Positions 8,538-17,697 of a DNA stretch of 64,000 nt are shown in pieces. This stretch comes from JAKFWI01 sp031399165 (lineage in GTDB: Bacteria; Pseudomonadota; Alphaproteobacteria; Caulobacterales; Aquidulcibacteraceae): assembly GCA_031399165.1 (NCBI GenBank), contig JANNOO010000060.1, positions 1 through 64,000 on the forward strand. The letters run 5' to 3'. Below the pieces are notes generated by a model. That model was not told the DNA's origin. It made no database searches and saw nothing but the letters and a program-made list of their open reading frames with translations. Both the position numbers and the translations under genes were made by a program. The first letter of the stretch is position 1. Every line of letters starts with the position of its first letter.

Positions 8538-8804
8538 ATGGCCCATAAGAAAGCAGGCGGCTCCTCGCGCAATGGTCGTGATTCGGCCGGTCGCCGCCTT
8601 GGCGTGAAGAAGTTCGGCGGTCAGGACGTGATCGCGGGCAACATTCTTGTGCGTCAGCGCGGCACGAAATTCCATGCCGGCGCCAATGTTGGCGTGGGCA
8701 AGGACCACACCCTCTTCGCCCTTGTGGACGGAGAAGTGTGTTTCAACACGAAGCGCCAGGGCCGCACGTTCGTAGGCGTGATGCCGGCAGGCGCACCAGA
8801 ATAG
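8538..8804 (+). CDS. rpmA: 50S ribosomal protein L27
   Basis: An 88-residue protein beginning MAHKKAGGSSRNGRDS, the conserved flexible N-terminus that reaches the peptidyl transferase centre. It also has RRLGVKKFGGQDV and NILVRQRGTKFHAG, both invariant in the family. There is no Firmicutes-type cleavable leader. It forms an operon with rplU. Downstream, around 8812-8842, an imperfect inverted repeat (ccgttctcgc / ggcgaacgg) could act as a weak terminator, but no T-tract follows. Confidence 0.97.
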   Translation: MAHKKAGGSSRNGRDSAGRRLGVKKFGGQDVIAGNILVRQRGTKFHAGANVGVGKDHTLFALVDGEVCFNTKRQGRTFVGVMPAGAPE

Positions 8805-8920
8805 ACGGTTCTCCCAAGGGCCGTTCTCGCTTTAGGCGAACGGTCCGAAGCTGAATAAGCGCGGAGAAGACGGGCCGGTCGCGGGATCAATTTTCTTCCT
8901 CGCGCGTAAGGCAGCCCGTC

Positions 8921-9463
8921 ATGGCTACCATCAGAACAGAACGCCTCCTCCTCCGCCCGCTGGAATTGAGCGACGCGCCGCGCATTGCCGCCTTTACCCG
9001 CGACTGGGACGTCGCGCGGATGACCGCCGTAATCCCGTTTCCTCAACCGCTGATCTCTGTCGAAGGGTTCCTGCTGATAGAGCAGGCGCGCCGGCCGCTC
9101 GAGAAAGACCATATGTTTGCGGTTGAGCTCGAAGGCGAGGGCCTGATCGGCGCCGTTGGCGCGCACGTGCGCGGGCGGGACTATCAGGGCAGCCATGTCG
9201 AGATCGGCTATTGGTTTGGCCGCCCCTATTGGGGCAACGGCTACGCCACCGAGGCCGTCGCGGTGATCGCGGACTATGCATCGAACCTCGGCCGCGGCCC
9301 CGTTCTGGCGCGCCACCACGCGGACAACCCGGCATCCGGCCGCGTGCTCGCGAAAGCGGGCTTCACCTATAGCGGTGAACGACAGCTTTCGTTCTCGCTT
9401 GCCCGCGGCGAAGCCGTTCCGAGCTTGCCGATGGAGCGAAAGGCGCTGCGCAAAGCCGCGTAA
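8921..9463 (+). CDS. GNAT family N-acetyltransferase (RimJ/RimL type)
   Basis: A 180-residue protein. The opening TERLLLRPLELSDAPRIA is the RimJ-type N-terminus. The acetyl-CoA region is IGYWFGRPYWGNGYATEAV at about residues 92-110, followed by HADNPASGRVLAKAGFTY, the usual neighbour-and-fold-end motif. Length and order match GNAT acetyltransferase_3 proteins that modify ribosomal protein N-termini or small molecules. The acceptor cannot be predicted. It sits between rpmA and obgE on the same strand, with its own upstream gap of 116 bases. Confidence 0.88.
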   Translation: MATIRTERLLLRPLELSDAPRIAAFTRDWDVARMTAVIPFPQPLISVEGFLLIEQARRPLEKDHMFAVELEGEGLIGAVGAHVRGRDYQGSHVEIGYWFGRPYWGNGYATEAVAVIADYASNLGRGPVLARHHADNPASGRVLAKAGFTYSGERQLSFSLARGEAVPSLPMERKALRKAA

Positions 9464-9468
9464 GATTA

Positions 9469-9535
9469 GCTATCGCGGACGTGGTGGGATCGATTCAAAA
9501 TCCGCTTGGAAAGGTTAAAGCCCGTTCGCGATAGC
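9469..9535. repeat. Nine-base inverted repeat between convergent genes
   Basis: The arms gctatcgcg (9469-9477) and cgcgatagc (9527-9535) are perfect complements separated by 49 bases. They lie between the convergent GNAT and membrane-protein genes. This could be a loose bidirectional terminator or chance. No T-tract is present on either strand. Confidence 0.3.
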
Positions 9536-9545
9536 GCGACTAGCG

Positions 9546-10094
9546 TTACTCATCATCAGGAAAAAGGTCCGGACGTGCTGCATAAGCCGCCCTAAGAATG
9601 ACCATACCTCCTATTGTGTGATCGGACCAACGCACGCGCTTTCCGCGATGATCTTCAACAACCCAGGAACCGTCGCGCGTGCGATTCACGCGTGTCACAT
9701 TTTTCCACTGCACCTCGCTTTCCCCAAACAGGCCGCGCCAGCGCAATTCCCACTCGTCCCAATGCCAGCTATGAAAAATAAACGGCGAGAGAACTATCGA
9801 GCTGACGGCGAAAGCCACAACGAGGCCAACCCACGCCAACACGTTGTTGGGAATGGCCGCGTTTATCCCGAAGGTAGTTCCAATCGTCCACATGCCAAAT
9901 GCGAAAATCCCGCTCAGCAGTACGATCAACGCTGTGACCGATGAATTGATCGTATGGCCACGCTCCAGGCCGAGTTTAACCACGCCTGCACTGATAAGGA
10001 GCCTGTCGACCAAGCGCGGGACAAGCGTCATAATTATCCATGTTAAGGCGATATGCGCAAGAATAACCGCTACCAATTTCATCGGCGGCATCAT
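9546..10094 (-). CDS. Membrane protein of unknown function with C-terminal PH-like segment
   Basis: A 182-residue protein with three or four membrane segments in the first 110 residues (AVILAHIALTWIIMTLVPRL; VTALIVLLSGIFAFGMWTIG; LAWVGLVVAFAVSSIVLSP). A soluble C-terminal stretch follows (WELRWRGLFGESEVQWKNV ... RVRWSDHTIGG) that has the strand pattern of bacterial PH-like membrane proteins. Several methionines could serve as start: 10094, 10091 or 10082. No close family recognised. Its codon use and base composition are more AT-rich than its neighbours. Confidence 0.65.
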   Translation of the reverse strand: MMPPMKLVAVILAHIALTWIIMTLVPRLVDRLLISAGVVKLGLERGHTINSSVTALIVLLSGIFAFGMWTIGTTFGINAAIPNNVLAWVGLVVAFAVSSIVLSPFIFHSWHWDEWELRWRGLFGESEVQWKNVTRVNRTRDGSWVVEDHRGKRVRWSDHTIGGMVILRAAYAARPDLFPDDE

Positions 10095-10172
10095 GCCGGA
10101 AAGGCATTTCCGCCTCGCTAATGCGGTTTAGGCGTTCGCAAACAAGTTAAAGCACCGTTACAAGCACGCCAC

Positions 10173-11219
10173 ATGAAGTTTCTCGACCAGGCGAAAATCT
10201 ACATCCGCTCCGGCGACGGCGGCGGCGGCGCCGTATCGTTTCGCCGGGAGAAATTCATTGAATATGGCGGCCCCGATGGCGGCGATGGCGGCCGTGGCGG
10301 CGATGTCTGGATCGAAGCGGCGAACGGCCTCAACACGCTGATCGACTATCGCTACCAGCAGCACCACAAAGGCAAGACCGGCGGCCACGGCATGGGCAAG
10401 AACCGCCATGGCGCCAATGGCGAAAGCGTGGTGCTGAAAGTGCCCACGGGTACGCAGGTGCTGGAAGAAGACAATGAAACCCTGCTGGCCGATCTCACCT
10501 ATCCCGGCCAGCGCGTGCTGCTGGCCAAGGGCGGCAATGGCGGCTTCGGCAATGCGCATTTCAAGGGCCCGGCCAACCAGGCGCCGCGCCACGCCAATCC
10601 CGGACTTGAAGGCGAAGAGCGGACACTCTGGCTGCGCTTGAAGCTGATTGCCGACGCCGGGATTATCGGCCTGCCCAATGCCGGCAAATCCACGTTTCTG
10701 CGCGCGGTCAGCAAGGCCGAGCCGAAAGTGGCCGATTATCCGTTCACCACCATCCATCCCAATCTCGGCGTGGTCGATCTTTCCTCCAACGAGCGCTTCG
10801 TGTTGGCCGATATCCCCGGCCTGATCGAAGGCGCCGCCGAGGGCGCGGGCCTTGGCACGCGTTTCCTCGGCCATGTCGAGCGGTGCGCCGCGCTGCTGCA
10901 CCTCGTCGATGGCACGCAGGAAAAGGTAGGCCGCGATTACAAGATCGTACGTAGCGAGCTTGAGGCTTACGGCGGTGAACTGATCGACAAACCCGAAATC
11001 GTGGTGCTCAACAAGATCGACGCGCTGACCGACGATGAAAAAAAGAAGAAGCGCGACGCACTCAAGCGCGCCAGCGGCAAGAAAGTGTTCCTGCTTTCAG
11101 GCGTGTCCGGCGAAGGCAAAACCGAAGTCTTGCGCGAGATCGCAAAACTCGTCGCCGCCGCCAAAGGCGAAGCCGTCAGCCAAGAGCAGGAGGAAGAAGA
11201 CGCTGACTGGCGCCCATAG
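10173..11219 (+). CDS. obgE: GTPase ObgE/CgtA
   Basis: A 348-residue essential ribosome-associated GTPase. Residues 1-158 are the glycine-rich Obg fold (MKFLDQAKIYIRSGDGGGG, GGDGGRGGDVW). The G domain follows with G1 GLPNAGKST at about residue 167, switch II DIPGLIEGA and G4 NKID at about residue 276. The C-terminus is a short acidic tail (SQEQEEEDADWRP) without an OCT domain, usual for alphaproteobacterial Obg. It acts in 50S maturation and growth control. The order rplU-rpmA-(GNAT)-obgE-proB-proA-nadD is the conserved alphaproteobacterial cluster. Confidence 0.97.
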   Translation: MKFLDQAKIYIRSGDGGGGAVSFRREKFIEYGGPDGGDGGRGGDVWIEAANGLNTLIDYRYQQHHKGKTGGHGMGKNRHGANGESVVLKVPTGTQVLEEDNETLLADLTYPGQRVLLAKGGNGGFGNAHFKGPANQAPRHANPGLEGEERTLWLRLKLIADAGIIGLPNAGKSTFLRAVSKAEPKVADYPFTTIHPNLGVVDLSSNERFVLADIPGLIEGAAEGAGLGTRFLGHVERCAALLHLVDGTQEKVGRDYKIVRSELEAYGGELIDKPEIVVLNKIDALTDDEKKKKRDALKRASGKKVFLLSGVSGEGKTEVLREIAKLVAAAKGEAVSQEQEEEDADWRP

Positions 11220-11223
11220 TCAC

Positions 11224-11667
11224 TTACCGTTCCGCCTGCACGCGCTGGCGCGCTTCCACGCTTTCGCGCGGCGCAAGCCCAAGCAGGTCCGTCACCCGCC
11301 GCATCATCGTGTCCTCGTGCGCCTCGCGCACGCCATCAGCCAGCACCACGCGCCACAGCGCTTCGAGAACAGACACGCGCTCTTCATTGGGGATCGCTTG
11401 CTTGATGAGCGAGGTGAAGCGGTACAGGTCCAGCGCGGCGGCTTCGGCGGCGTCGCCCTCGGCGCGCAATGACGCGGCGGCCGCATCGCTCAGGCCATAC
11501 CGTGCGGCCAGCACCCGCTCGATCATGGCGCGTTCGGCGTCATCGTAAAGGTGGTCGGCATGGGCGGCGATCACCAGCAGCGCGGCCACGGCGGTGCGCG
11601 CATCGTCCGCCGCCAAGGGGCCGGTTTCCGCGCCGCCCTGTAGCCGTTTTAGAAATGTTGAAAGCAT
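11224..11667 (-). CDS. TerB-family (tellurite resistance-like) protein
   Basis: A 147-residue all-helical protein with the TerB/DjlA-N pattern: AVAALLVIAAHADHLYDDAERAMIERVL with acidic metal-contact residues, then RFTSLIKQAI and VLEALWRVVLADGVREAHED. Stand-alone TerB proteins of this size are frequent in alphaproteobacteria and are not by themselves evidence of tellurite resistance. It is convergent with obgE (four-base gap). It is nearly back-to-back with the longest proB frame (14-base gap), which is too short for two promoters and argues that proB starts further downstream. Confidence 0.8.
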   Translation of the reverse strand: MLSTFLKRLQGGAETGPLAADDARTAVAALLVIAAHADHLYDDAERAMIERVLAARYGLSDAAAASLRAEGDAAEAAALDLYRFTSLIKQAIPNEERVSVLEALWRVVLADGVREAHEDTMMRRVTDLLGLAPRESVEARQRVQAER

Positions 11668-11681
11668 AGCTCCGCACTAGG

Positions 11682-12902
11682 ATGCCTTTGGCCGCTCGGC
11701 AACCGGCATTGCCGGGAACAGCCAGGATCAATAAGCCTTCACCATCCCGGCCTGATGAGACTTTCCTGACCTTCACCCTTCCTTCGCCTTTGGCCTCCGC
11801 GCGGCGCATCGTAGTGAAAATCGGCTCAGCCCTGCTGATCGATTACGAGCGCGCGCGGCCGCGCAGCGCGTGGATGCATGCGCTGGCTGAAGACATCATG
11901 CGCCTGAAACAGGATGGGGCGCAGGTCGTGCTCGTTTCCTCCGGCGCCGTCGCGCTGGGCCGCTATGCGCTGGGCCTAAAGAAAAGCGACAGGCTGGAGG
12001 AAAAGCAGGCCGCCGCCGCGGCGGGCCAATCGCGCCTGATGCACGCCTACGAAACCGTATTCGCGACCTACAACACGCCCGTAGCGCAAGCCCTGCTCAC
12101 GCCCGACGACACCGAGCGCCGCCGCCGCTGGCTGAACGCGCGCGCCACGTTCGACGCGCTGCTGCGGCTTGGCGCCGTGCCGATCGTCAACGAGAACGAC
12201 ACCGTCGCGACTGAGGAATTGCGCTACGGCGACAATGACCGCCTCGCCGCGCGCGTGGCGCAGATGATCAGCGCCGACGTGCTGATCCTGCTTTCCGATG
12301 TCGATGGCCTCTACGAGCGCGATCCGCGCGACGATCCCGGCGCGGCGCATATTCCCGAAGTGCGTGCGATCACGCCCGCAATCGAAGCCATGGCCGGGGG
12401 AATCAATTCCGGCGCAGCCGTGGGCTCCGGCGGCATGCGCACGAAAATCCAGGCCGCCAAGATCGCCACCGCCGCCGGCTGCGCCGTCGCGATCGTCAAG
12501 GGCGAGCAGAACAACCCGCTAAGGCGCCTCGCCGAAGGCGCGCGCGCAACCTGGTTTCTCGCCCACGAAACGCCCAAGGCGGCCTACAAGGCCTGGATCG
12601 CTGGCGCGCTCGCGCCGCAGGGCGCGCTCAAGGTCGATGACGGCGCCGCCAGCGCGCTGAAATCAGGCAAGAGCCTGCTGCCCGCCGGCGTGATCGAAGT
12701 GTCCGGCAAGTTCGAGAAAGGCGACGCTGTCCGCGTGCTCGACGCCAGCGGCGCAGAAATCGCCCGCGGTCTTGCCTGCTACGACGCCGCCGACGCGCTG
12801 AAGATAAAGGGCCTGAAATCCGGCGCCATCGAAGGCGCGCTTGGCTACAACGCCGGCTCGGAACTCATCCACGCTGACGACCTTGTGGTGACGGGCAGCT
12901 AG
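11682..12902 (+). CDS. proB: Glutamate 5-kinase
   Basis: First enzyme of proline synthesis, phosphorylating the gamma-carboxyl of glutamate. The amino acid kinase domain begins at RRIVVKIGSALL and contains LVSSGAVALGR, VPIVNENDTV and LSDVDGLYERDP. The last 80 residues are a PUA domain (LPAGVIEVSGKFEKGDAV). The longest frame (406 residues from 11682) has about 36 N-terminal residues absent from most homologues. No canonical ATG or GTG lies nearer the domain, so a TTG at 11790 may be the true start. It is followed, after the intervening minus-strand SulP gene, by proA. Confidence 0.93.
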   Translation: MPLAARQPALPGTARINKPSPSRPDETFLTFTLPSPLASARRIVVKIGSALLIDYERARPRSAWMHALAEDIMRLKQDGAQVVLVSSGAVALGRYALGLKKSDRLEEKQAAAAAGQSRLMHAYETVFATYNTPVAQALLTPDDTERRRRWLNARATFDALLRLGAVPIVNENDTVATEELRYGDNDRLAARVAQMISADVLILLSDVDGLYERDPRDDPGAAHIPEVRAITPAIEAMAGGINSGAAVGSGGMRTKIQAAKIATAAGCAVAIVKGEQNNPLRRLAEGARATWFLAHETPKAAYKAWIAGALAPQGALKVDDGAASALKSGKSLLPAGVIEVSGKFEKGDAVRVLDASGAEIARGLACYDAADALKIKGLKSGAIEGALGYNAGSELIHADDLVVTGS

Positions 12903-12906
12903 GTAT

Positions 12907-14187
12907 TCACCCGCCCTCTTCGGGCGTCGGGCGGCGCATTAGGGCGAAGATCGCGGCGATCGTGCAGCCGGCGATGATTCCCGTGGTCAAATCGAAAAGC
13001 AGGGTCAGACCGAACGTCGCGAGAAGAACAATCGCTGTCGGCCGGTCGCGCAGCAGGCGCGCAAACTCTTCTTTCTCCGCCATGTTCCATGCGACGACGA
13101 CCAGCACACCCGCGAGCGCGGCCAGTGGGATGTAACCGGCAAGCGGCGCGGCCGCGATCATGAACACGAGCAGGAACACCGAATGGAGCATGCCCGCGAC
13201 GGGGCTCGTGGCGCCCGCCCGGATGTTCGTCGCCGTGCGCGCGATCGTGCCGGTCACACAGATGCCGCCGAAGAGGGAGGATGCGATGTTCGCAAAGCCC
13301 TGGCCGATAAGCTCCATGTTTGAGCGATGGATGCGTCCGGTCATCGTGTCAGCCACCTTCGCAGAGAGCAGGCTCTCTACCGCGCCAAGCAGTGTGAAGG
13401 AGAGAGCGGCGGGAAGCGCGCGGACGATCATTTCCGGCGACAGCACGGGCAGCGCAGGCAAAGGCAGCCCATGAGCGATCCCGCCAAAGCGCGCGTGGAT
13501 CGTATCGGCCGGAATGTGCGCAAGCGCAGCAACAGCCGTGCACAGGGTCACGCTGATCAGCATGGCGGGCCAGGCTGGCTTGAACTTTCGGAGCAGAAAG
13601 ATGATCGCAGCTGTCGCCACGCCCAGCATTAGCGCGGCGGGATTGATGGTGATCGCGGCCTGCGCGAGCGCGGCGAGCTTTGGGATCAGCGGGCCCGGCT
13701 CCGCGCCAGTCAATGTAATGCCGCCAAGATCCTTGAGCTGGCTGGCCAGGATCGTCACGGCAACGCCGCAGGTGAAACCAACCGTCACCGCATGCGGGAT
13801 GTGGCGCACGAGTGACCCGATCCGCAACAGGCCAAGCAGCGCAAGCAGGCAGCCCGACAGCGCTACGGCCGTGATCAGACCAGAAACGCCGATATCCACG
13901 ACGGTAGCCGCCATCAGCACGATGAACGCGCCTGCGGGACCGCCAACCTGATAGCGGCTGCCGCTGAGGGCGGAGACAACGAATCCGCCAACAATAGCGG
14001 TGAATAGGCCGCGATCGGGCGAGACGCCCGAGGCCACCGCAATAGCCATCGAAAGTGGAAGCGCAACAATCGCCACCGTCAACCCGGCGACGGCGTCCTG
14101 CCGCAGGGCGGAGATGCTGTATCCCCCGCGCAGCAGCGTGAGCAGTTTGGGTTCAAGGAGATGGGCGGTTGCGACGCCGTTAGGCAT
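12907..14187 (-). CDS. SulP-family anion permease lacking a STAS domain
   Basis: A 426-residue transporter with 12-14 hydrophobic segments. Family marks are VAGLTVAIVALPLSMAIA near the N-terminus, SGSRYQVGGPAGAFIVL, IGQGFANIASSLFGG with the G-N-x-x-x-S element, and VVVAWNMAEKEEF. Typical bacterial SulP proteins have 500-590 residues because a cytoplasmic STAS domain follows. This one stops right after the last membrane segment (MRRPTPEEGG). Substrates in the family include sulfate, bicarbonate, fumarate and others. It is inserted between proB and proA on the opposite strand. Confidence 0.92.
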   Translation of the reverse strand: MPNGVATAHLLEPKLLTLLRGGYSISALRQDAVAGLTVAIVALPLSMAIAVASGVSPDRGLFTAIVGGFVVSALSGSRYQVGGPAGAFIVLMAATVVDIGVSGLITAVALSGCLLALLGLLRIGSLVRHIPHAVTVGFTCGVAVTILASQLKDLGGITLTGAEPGPLIPKLAALAQAAITINPAALMLGVATAAIIFLLRKFKPAWPAMLISVTLCTAVAALAHIPADTIHARFGGIAHGLPLPALPVLSPEMIVRALPAALSFTLLGAVESLLSAKVADTMTGRIHRSNMELIGQGFANIASSLFGGICVTGTIARTATNIRAGATSPVAGMLHSVFLLVFMIAAAPLAGYIPLAALAGVLVVVAWNMAEKEEFARLLRDRPTAIVLLATFGLTLLFDLTTGIIAGCTIAAIFALMRRPTPEEGG

Positions 14188-14328
14188 GAGGTGATTGTTG
14201 CGCGCAGCCAGCGAAGGTCGTCAACTCAGCCTGTTGTACGCCGCGCATATGCCGCAGAACGTCATGCCGAGCGCCTCCTCGCAAAGCCCGCGCTAGCGTT
14301 GATCGGGCGTTCGGCCTACATACTCGCC

Positions 14329-15606
14329 ATGACCGCACCGCAGCGAAACCTGATGCTTGAGGCCGAAATGCTGGAGATCGGCCGGCGCGCCCGCGCGGCT
14401 GCCGCGACGGTGCGCAATGCGTCACCGGAGGCGCGCACTGCCGCGCTGAGCGCCATCGCATCGGCTTTGCGGGCGCGCAAGGATCAGATCCTTGCCGCCA
14501 ACGCTGAGGATGTGGCCAAAGCGAAAAAGGACGGCATGGCCGAGGCGATGATTGATCGGCTCGCGCTGGACGAAAAACGCCTCGAAGGCATCGCCAAAGC
14601 GGTCGATGAAACGGCCGCCCTGCCCGATCCAGTCGGCGCGGTGATGAGCGCCTGGACCCGGCCAAACGGGCTCAACATTGAACGCGTCCGCACGCCCATC
14701 GGCGTCATCGGCGTGATTTTCGAGAGCCGCCCGAACGTGGCGGCGGACGCCGGCGCGCTGTGCCTGCGCGCGGGCAATACGGTGATCCTGCGCGGCGGTT
14801 CGGATTCGCAGAAATCGGTCGCCGCCATTGGCGAAGCGCTGCGCGATGGGCTGCGCGCCGCCGATCTGCCCGAAGACGCGATCCAGATCGTTCCGACGAC
14901 GGACCGCGCCGCCGTCGGCATGATGCTGGCCGGCCTGGGCGGCGCCATTGACGTAATCGTGCCGCGCGGCGGCAAGAGCCTTGTGGCGCGCGTGCAGGAA
15001 GAAGCGCGCGTGCCGGTGTTCGCGCATCTGGAAGGCCTCTGCCACACATACGTCCACGCCGCCGCCAAACCGCATGAGGCAATCGCGATCGTGGTTAACG
15101 CCAAGATGCGCCGCGTCTCCGTTTGCGGCGCCACCGAAACGCTGCTGATCGACCGCGCCATCGCATCCACGCTGCTGCCCAAGATCGCCGCGGCGCTGAC
15201 CGAACGCGGCTGCGAGTTACGCGGAGACGAAGAAGCGCGCGCCATCGCGCCTATGAACGAAGCAAACGAAGAAGACTGGCGCACCGAATATCTGGCGCCG
15301 ATCCTCAGCGTGCGCGTGGTCGATGGCGTCGATGAAGCCATGGCGCATATCGCCAAATACGGCTCGCAGCACACCGATTGCATCATCACCGAACATACCG
15401 GCGCCGCCACGCGGTTCCTGGAAGAAGTCGATAGCGCCATCGTGCTGCACAACGCTTCGACGCAATACGCCGATGGCGGTGAATTTGGCTTCGGCGGCGA
15501 GATCGGCATCGCCACAGGCCGCATGCACGCGCGCGGCCCGGTCGGCGCCGAGCAGCTCACCACGTTCAAATACCGCGTTCACGGAACAGGGCAGACGCGG
15601 CCTTGA
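14329..15606 (+). CDS. proA: Gamma-glutamyl phosphate reductase
   Basis: A 425-residue NADPH-dependent reductase making glutamate semialdehyde for proline synthesis. The start is the ATG at 14329 (MTAPQRNLMLEAEML). The frame back to 14161 would overlap the divergent SulP gene. Motifs are VIFESRPNVAADAGALCLRAGN, LRGGSDS, the catalytic cysteine in RRVSVCGATETLL, and QYADGGEFGFGGEIGI near the C-terminus. Its stop overlaps the next gene's TTG (ttga), coupling it to nadD. Confidence 0.96.
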   Translation: MTAPQRNLMLEAEMLEIGRRARAAAATVRNASPEARTAALSAIASALRARKDQILAANAEDVAKAKKDGMAEAMIDRLALDEKRLEGIAKAVDETAALPDPVGAVMSAWTRPNGLNIERVRTPIGVIGVIFESRPNVAADAGALCLRAGNTVILRGGSDSQKSVAAIGEALRDGLRAADLPEDAIQIVPTTDRAAVGMMLAGLGGAIDVIVPRGGKSLVARVQEEARVPVFAHLEGLCHTYVHAAAKPHEAIAIVVNAKMRRVSVCGATETLLIDRAIASTLLPKIAAALTERGCELRGDEEARAIAPMNEANEEDWRTEYLAPILSVRVVDGVDEAMAHIAKYGSQHTDCIITEHTGAATRFLEEVDSAIVLHNASTQYADGGEFGFGGEIGIATGRMHARGPVGAEQLTTFKYRVHGTGQTRP

Positions 15607-16202
15607 CGGATGCGTTCCGCCGCAAGGAAAAAGCCTATAGCGGCATGCGCGTTGGTCTGTTCGGCGGCTCGTTTAATCCCGCGCATCCCGGCCATGCGCG
15701 CGTCGCCCAGACCGCGCTAAAGCGCCTTGGCCTGCATAAGGTCTGGTGGCTGGTAACGCCGCAGAATCCGCTGAAAAATGCACGCGAAACCGCGCCGCTC
15801 GCGCAACGGCTCGCCAGCGCACAGAAACTCGCGTGCGGCAGCGCCATGGTGGTCAGCGATCTGGAGACGCGCTGGAATACGCGCTTTTCCTACGATCTTA
15901 TCCGCAAACTGCCCGCGCGCTATCCCGGCGTGCGTTTCGTATGGATTCTAGGCTCGGACAATATGGTCAATTTCCACCGCTGGCAGCGCTGGGAAGATGT
16001 GATGCGCGCGCTGCCCGTCGCATTCGTGGCGCGCCCCGGCGCATTGGCGCGGGCGCGGTTTTCCAAACTCGCGCGGCGGTTTGCAACGGCGCGCTGGAGC
16101 GGAAAAGCAAACGCGCTGGCCAAAGCCAGCGCGCCCGCCTGGTCCATATTATCAGGCCCGCTCGATCCGCATTCTTCTACGGATCTGCGACGGCGCCGTT
16201 AA
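15603..16202 (+). CDS. nadD: Nicotinate-nucleotide adenylyltransferase
   Basis: A 199-residue NAD biosynthesis enzyme that adenylates nicotinate mononucleotide. The nucleotidyltransferase motif is GLFGGSFNPAHPGH, and the C-terminal SSTDLR matches the family S-S-T-x-hydrophobic-R motif. FVWILGSDN marks the adenine site. The TTG at 15603 overlaps the proA stop. An ATG at 15645, directly before RVGLFGG, is an alternative that would give 185 residues. The last four bases overlap the convergent rhlE gene. Confidence 0.94.
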   Translation: MTDAFRRKEKAYSGMRVGLFGGSFNPAHPGHARVAQTALKRLGLHKVWWLVTPQNPLKNARETAPLAQRLASAQKLACGSAMVVSDLETRWNTRFSYDLIRKLPARYPGVRFVWILGSDNMVNFHRWQRWEDVMRALPVAFVARPGALARARFSKLARRFATARWSGKANALAKASAPAWSILSGPLDPHSSTDLRRRR

Positions 16203-17497
16203 CGGGCGCGCTGCTGCGGCCGGCCCGATTGCGCCGGCTTGCCGCTTTGCTGGCCGCCACCGGGACGGCGCTTCTGGCGATAGGCGCCAGGGCGGCCATG
16301 CGGTTTGCCCGCGGCAGGACGCTGGCCGCGCGGCGGCTTCTGCTGCTCGGCGACAGACGCAACGCCCGCCGAGAATGCATGGTCCTGCACCGGCACAGAC
16401 TGTTTCGTCAGCCGCTCGATCGCGCGCAAATCGCTCCGCTCATCAGGCGCACAAAAGGCGATGGCGATTCCGCCATTGCCGGCGCGCGCGGTGCGGCCGA
16501 TGCGATGAACATATTGCTCCGGAACTTCCGGCAGATCGTAATTGAACACGTGACTGACATCGTCGATGTCGATGCCGCGCGCGGCGATATCGGTGGCCAC
16601 CAGAAGCCGCGCCTTGCCGGACTTGAAATTCTCAAGCGCGCGGGTGCGTTGGCCCTGGCTCTTGTTGCCGTGGATCGCCTCTGCATGAATGCGCGCTTCT
16701 TCAAGCGTGGCGACGAGCTTGTTGGCGCCATGCTTCGTGCGCGCAAACACCAGCGCCCGCGAAATCGCCGGATCTTTCAGGAGATCGATCAGCAATTGCG
16801 GCTTCTGCTTCTGATGCACATGGATCACGCTCTGCTCCACCCGCACCGCCGCCGAAGCCACGCGGTGGGCTTCAACCCGCACAGGCTCGCGCACATAGGC
16901 ATGCGCCAGATCGGCGATTTCCTTCGGCATGGTGGCCGAGAAGAACAGCGTCTGCCGCGTTTTCGGCAGCAGCTTCACAATTTTGTTCAGCGGCACGATG
17001 AAGCCCATGTCCATCATGTGATCGGCTTCGTCGAGCACGAGGATTTCGACGTTCTCGAGCTTCACCGCGCGTTGCTGCACGAGATCGAGCAGCCGGCCGG
17101 GCGTGGCGACGAGGACATCGGCGCCGCGCGACAGCGCGTTGATCTGCTTGCCGATCGGCACGCCGCCAAACACGACCTGAGCGGCGATGCCGACGAAACG
17201 GCCGTAAGCGCGGAAGCTGTCGGCGATCTGCGCGGCAAGTTCACGCGTCGGCGCGAGCACAAGCGCACGCACGCTTTTGTGGCCGGCCGGTTTGTAATTG
17301 GTCGAGAGCTTTTGCAGAATCGGGATGGCGAACGCCGCCGTCTTGCCGGTGCCGGTTTGCGCCAGACCGATCAGGTCTCGGCCTTGCAGAACGTAAGGGA
17401 TAGCTTCGGTCTGGATCGCGGTGGGCGCATCATAGCCTTCGGCGGCGAGCGCCTTCAGAAGACCCGCGGCTACGCCGAGGTCGGAAAAATTAGTCAA
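16199..17497 (-). CDS. rhlE: DEAD-box RNA helicase, RhlE-like
   Basis: An RNA helicase of about 432 residues from a TTG at 17497 (LTNFSDLGVAAGLLKAL, the usual RhlE beginning). The ATG at 17662 adds 55 unlikely residues. Motifs are Q motif PTAIQTEAIP, Walker A AQTGTGKTAAF, motif II LDEADHMMD, motif III FSATMP, and motif VI HRIGRTARAG. The C-terminal 70 residues are basic, Gln- and Gly-rich, a typical RNA-binding tail. A six-base-pair hairpin (aggcgc/gcgcct, 17519-17537) sits in the presumed leader. RhlE proteins assist ribosome assembly and mRNA turnover in the cold. Confidence 0.9.
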   Translation of the reverse strand: MTNFSDLGVAAGLLKALAAEGYDAPTAIQTEAIPYVLQGRDLIGLAQTGTGKTAAFAIPILQKLSTNYKPAGHKSVRALVLAPTRELAAQIADSFRAYGRFVGIAAQVVFGGVPIGKQINALSRGADVLVATPGRLLDLVQQRAVKLENVEILVLDEADHMMDMGFIVPLNKIVKLLPKTRQTLFFSATMPKEIADLAHAYVREPVRVEAHRVASAAVRVEQSVIHVHQKQKPQLLIDLLKDPAISRALVFARTKHGANKLVATLEEARIHAEAIHGNKSQGQRTRALENFKSGKARLLVATDIAARGIDIDDVSHVFNYDLPEVPEQYVHRIGRTARAGNGGIAIAFCAPDERSDLRAIERLTKQSVPVQDHAFSAGVASVAEQQKPPRGQRPAAGKPHGRPGAYRQKRRPGGGQQSGKPAQSGRPQQRAR

Positions 17498-17697
17498 GGA
17501 ATTGGTACTTTCAGATAAAGGCGCCTCAATAGCGCCTGAACGAAGCGACGCGACGGCGAAGAAGGGCGAAAAGCCAAACGTCGATGGTTGCGCTTCGTGG
17601 GGACCGGCGCGCACGGAGTAAACCGCTTCTAGCGCGCCATCGCAGCCTCGGTATCGGAGCAAAACATTGAAAAGTCAATAATAGATCAGCTGGCGGC

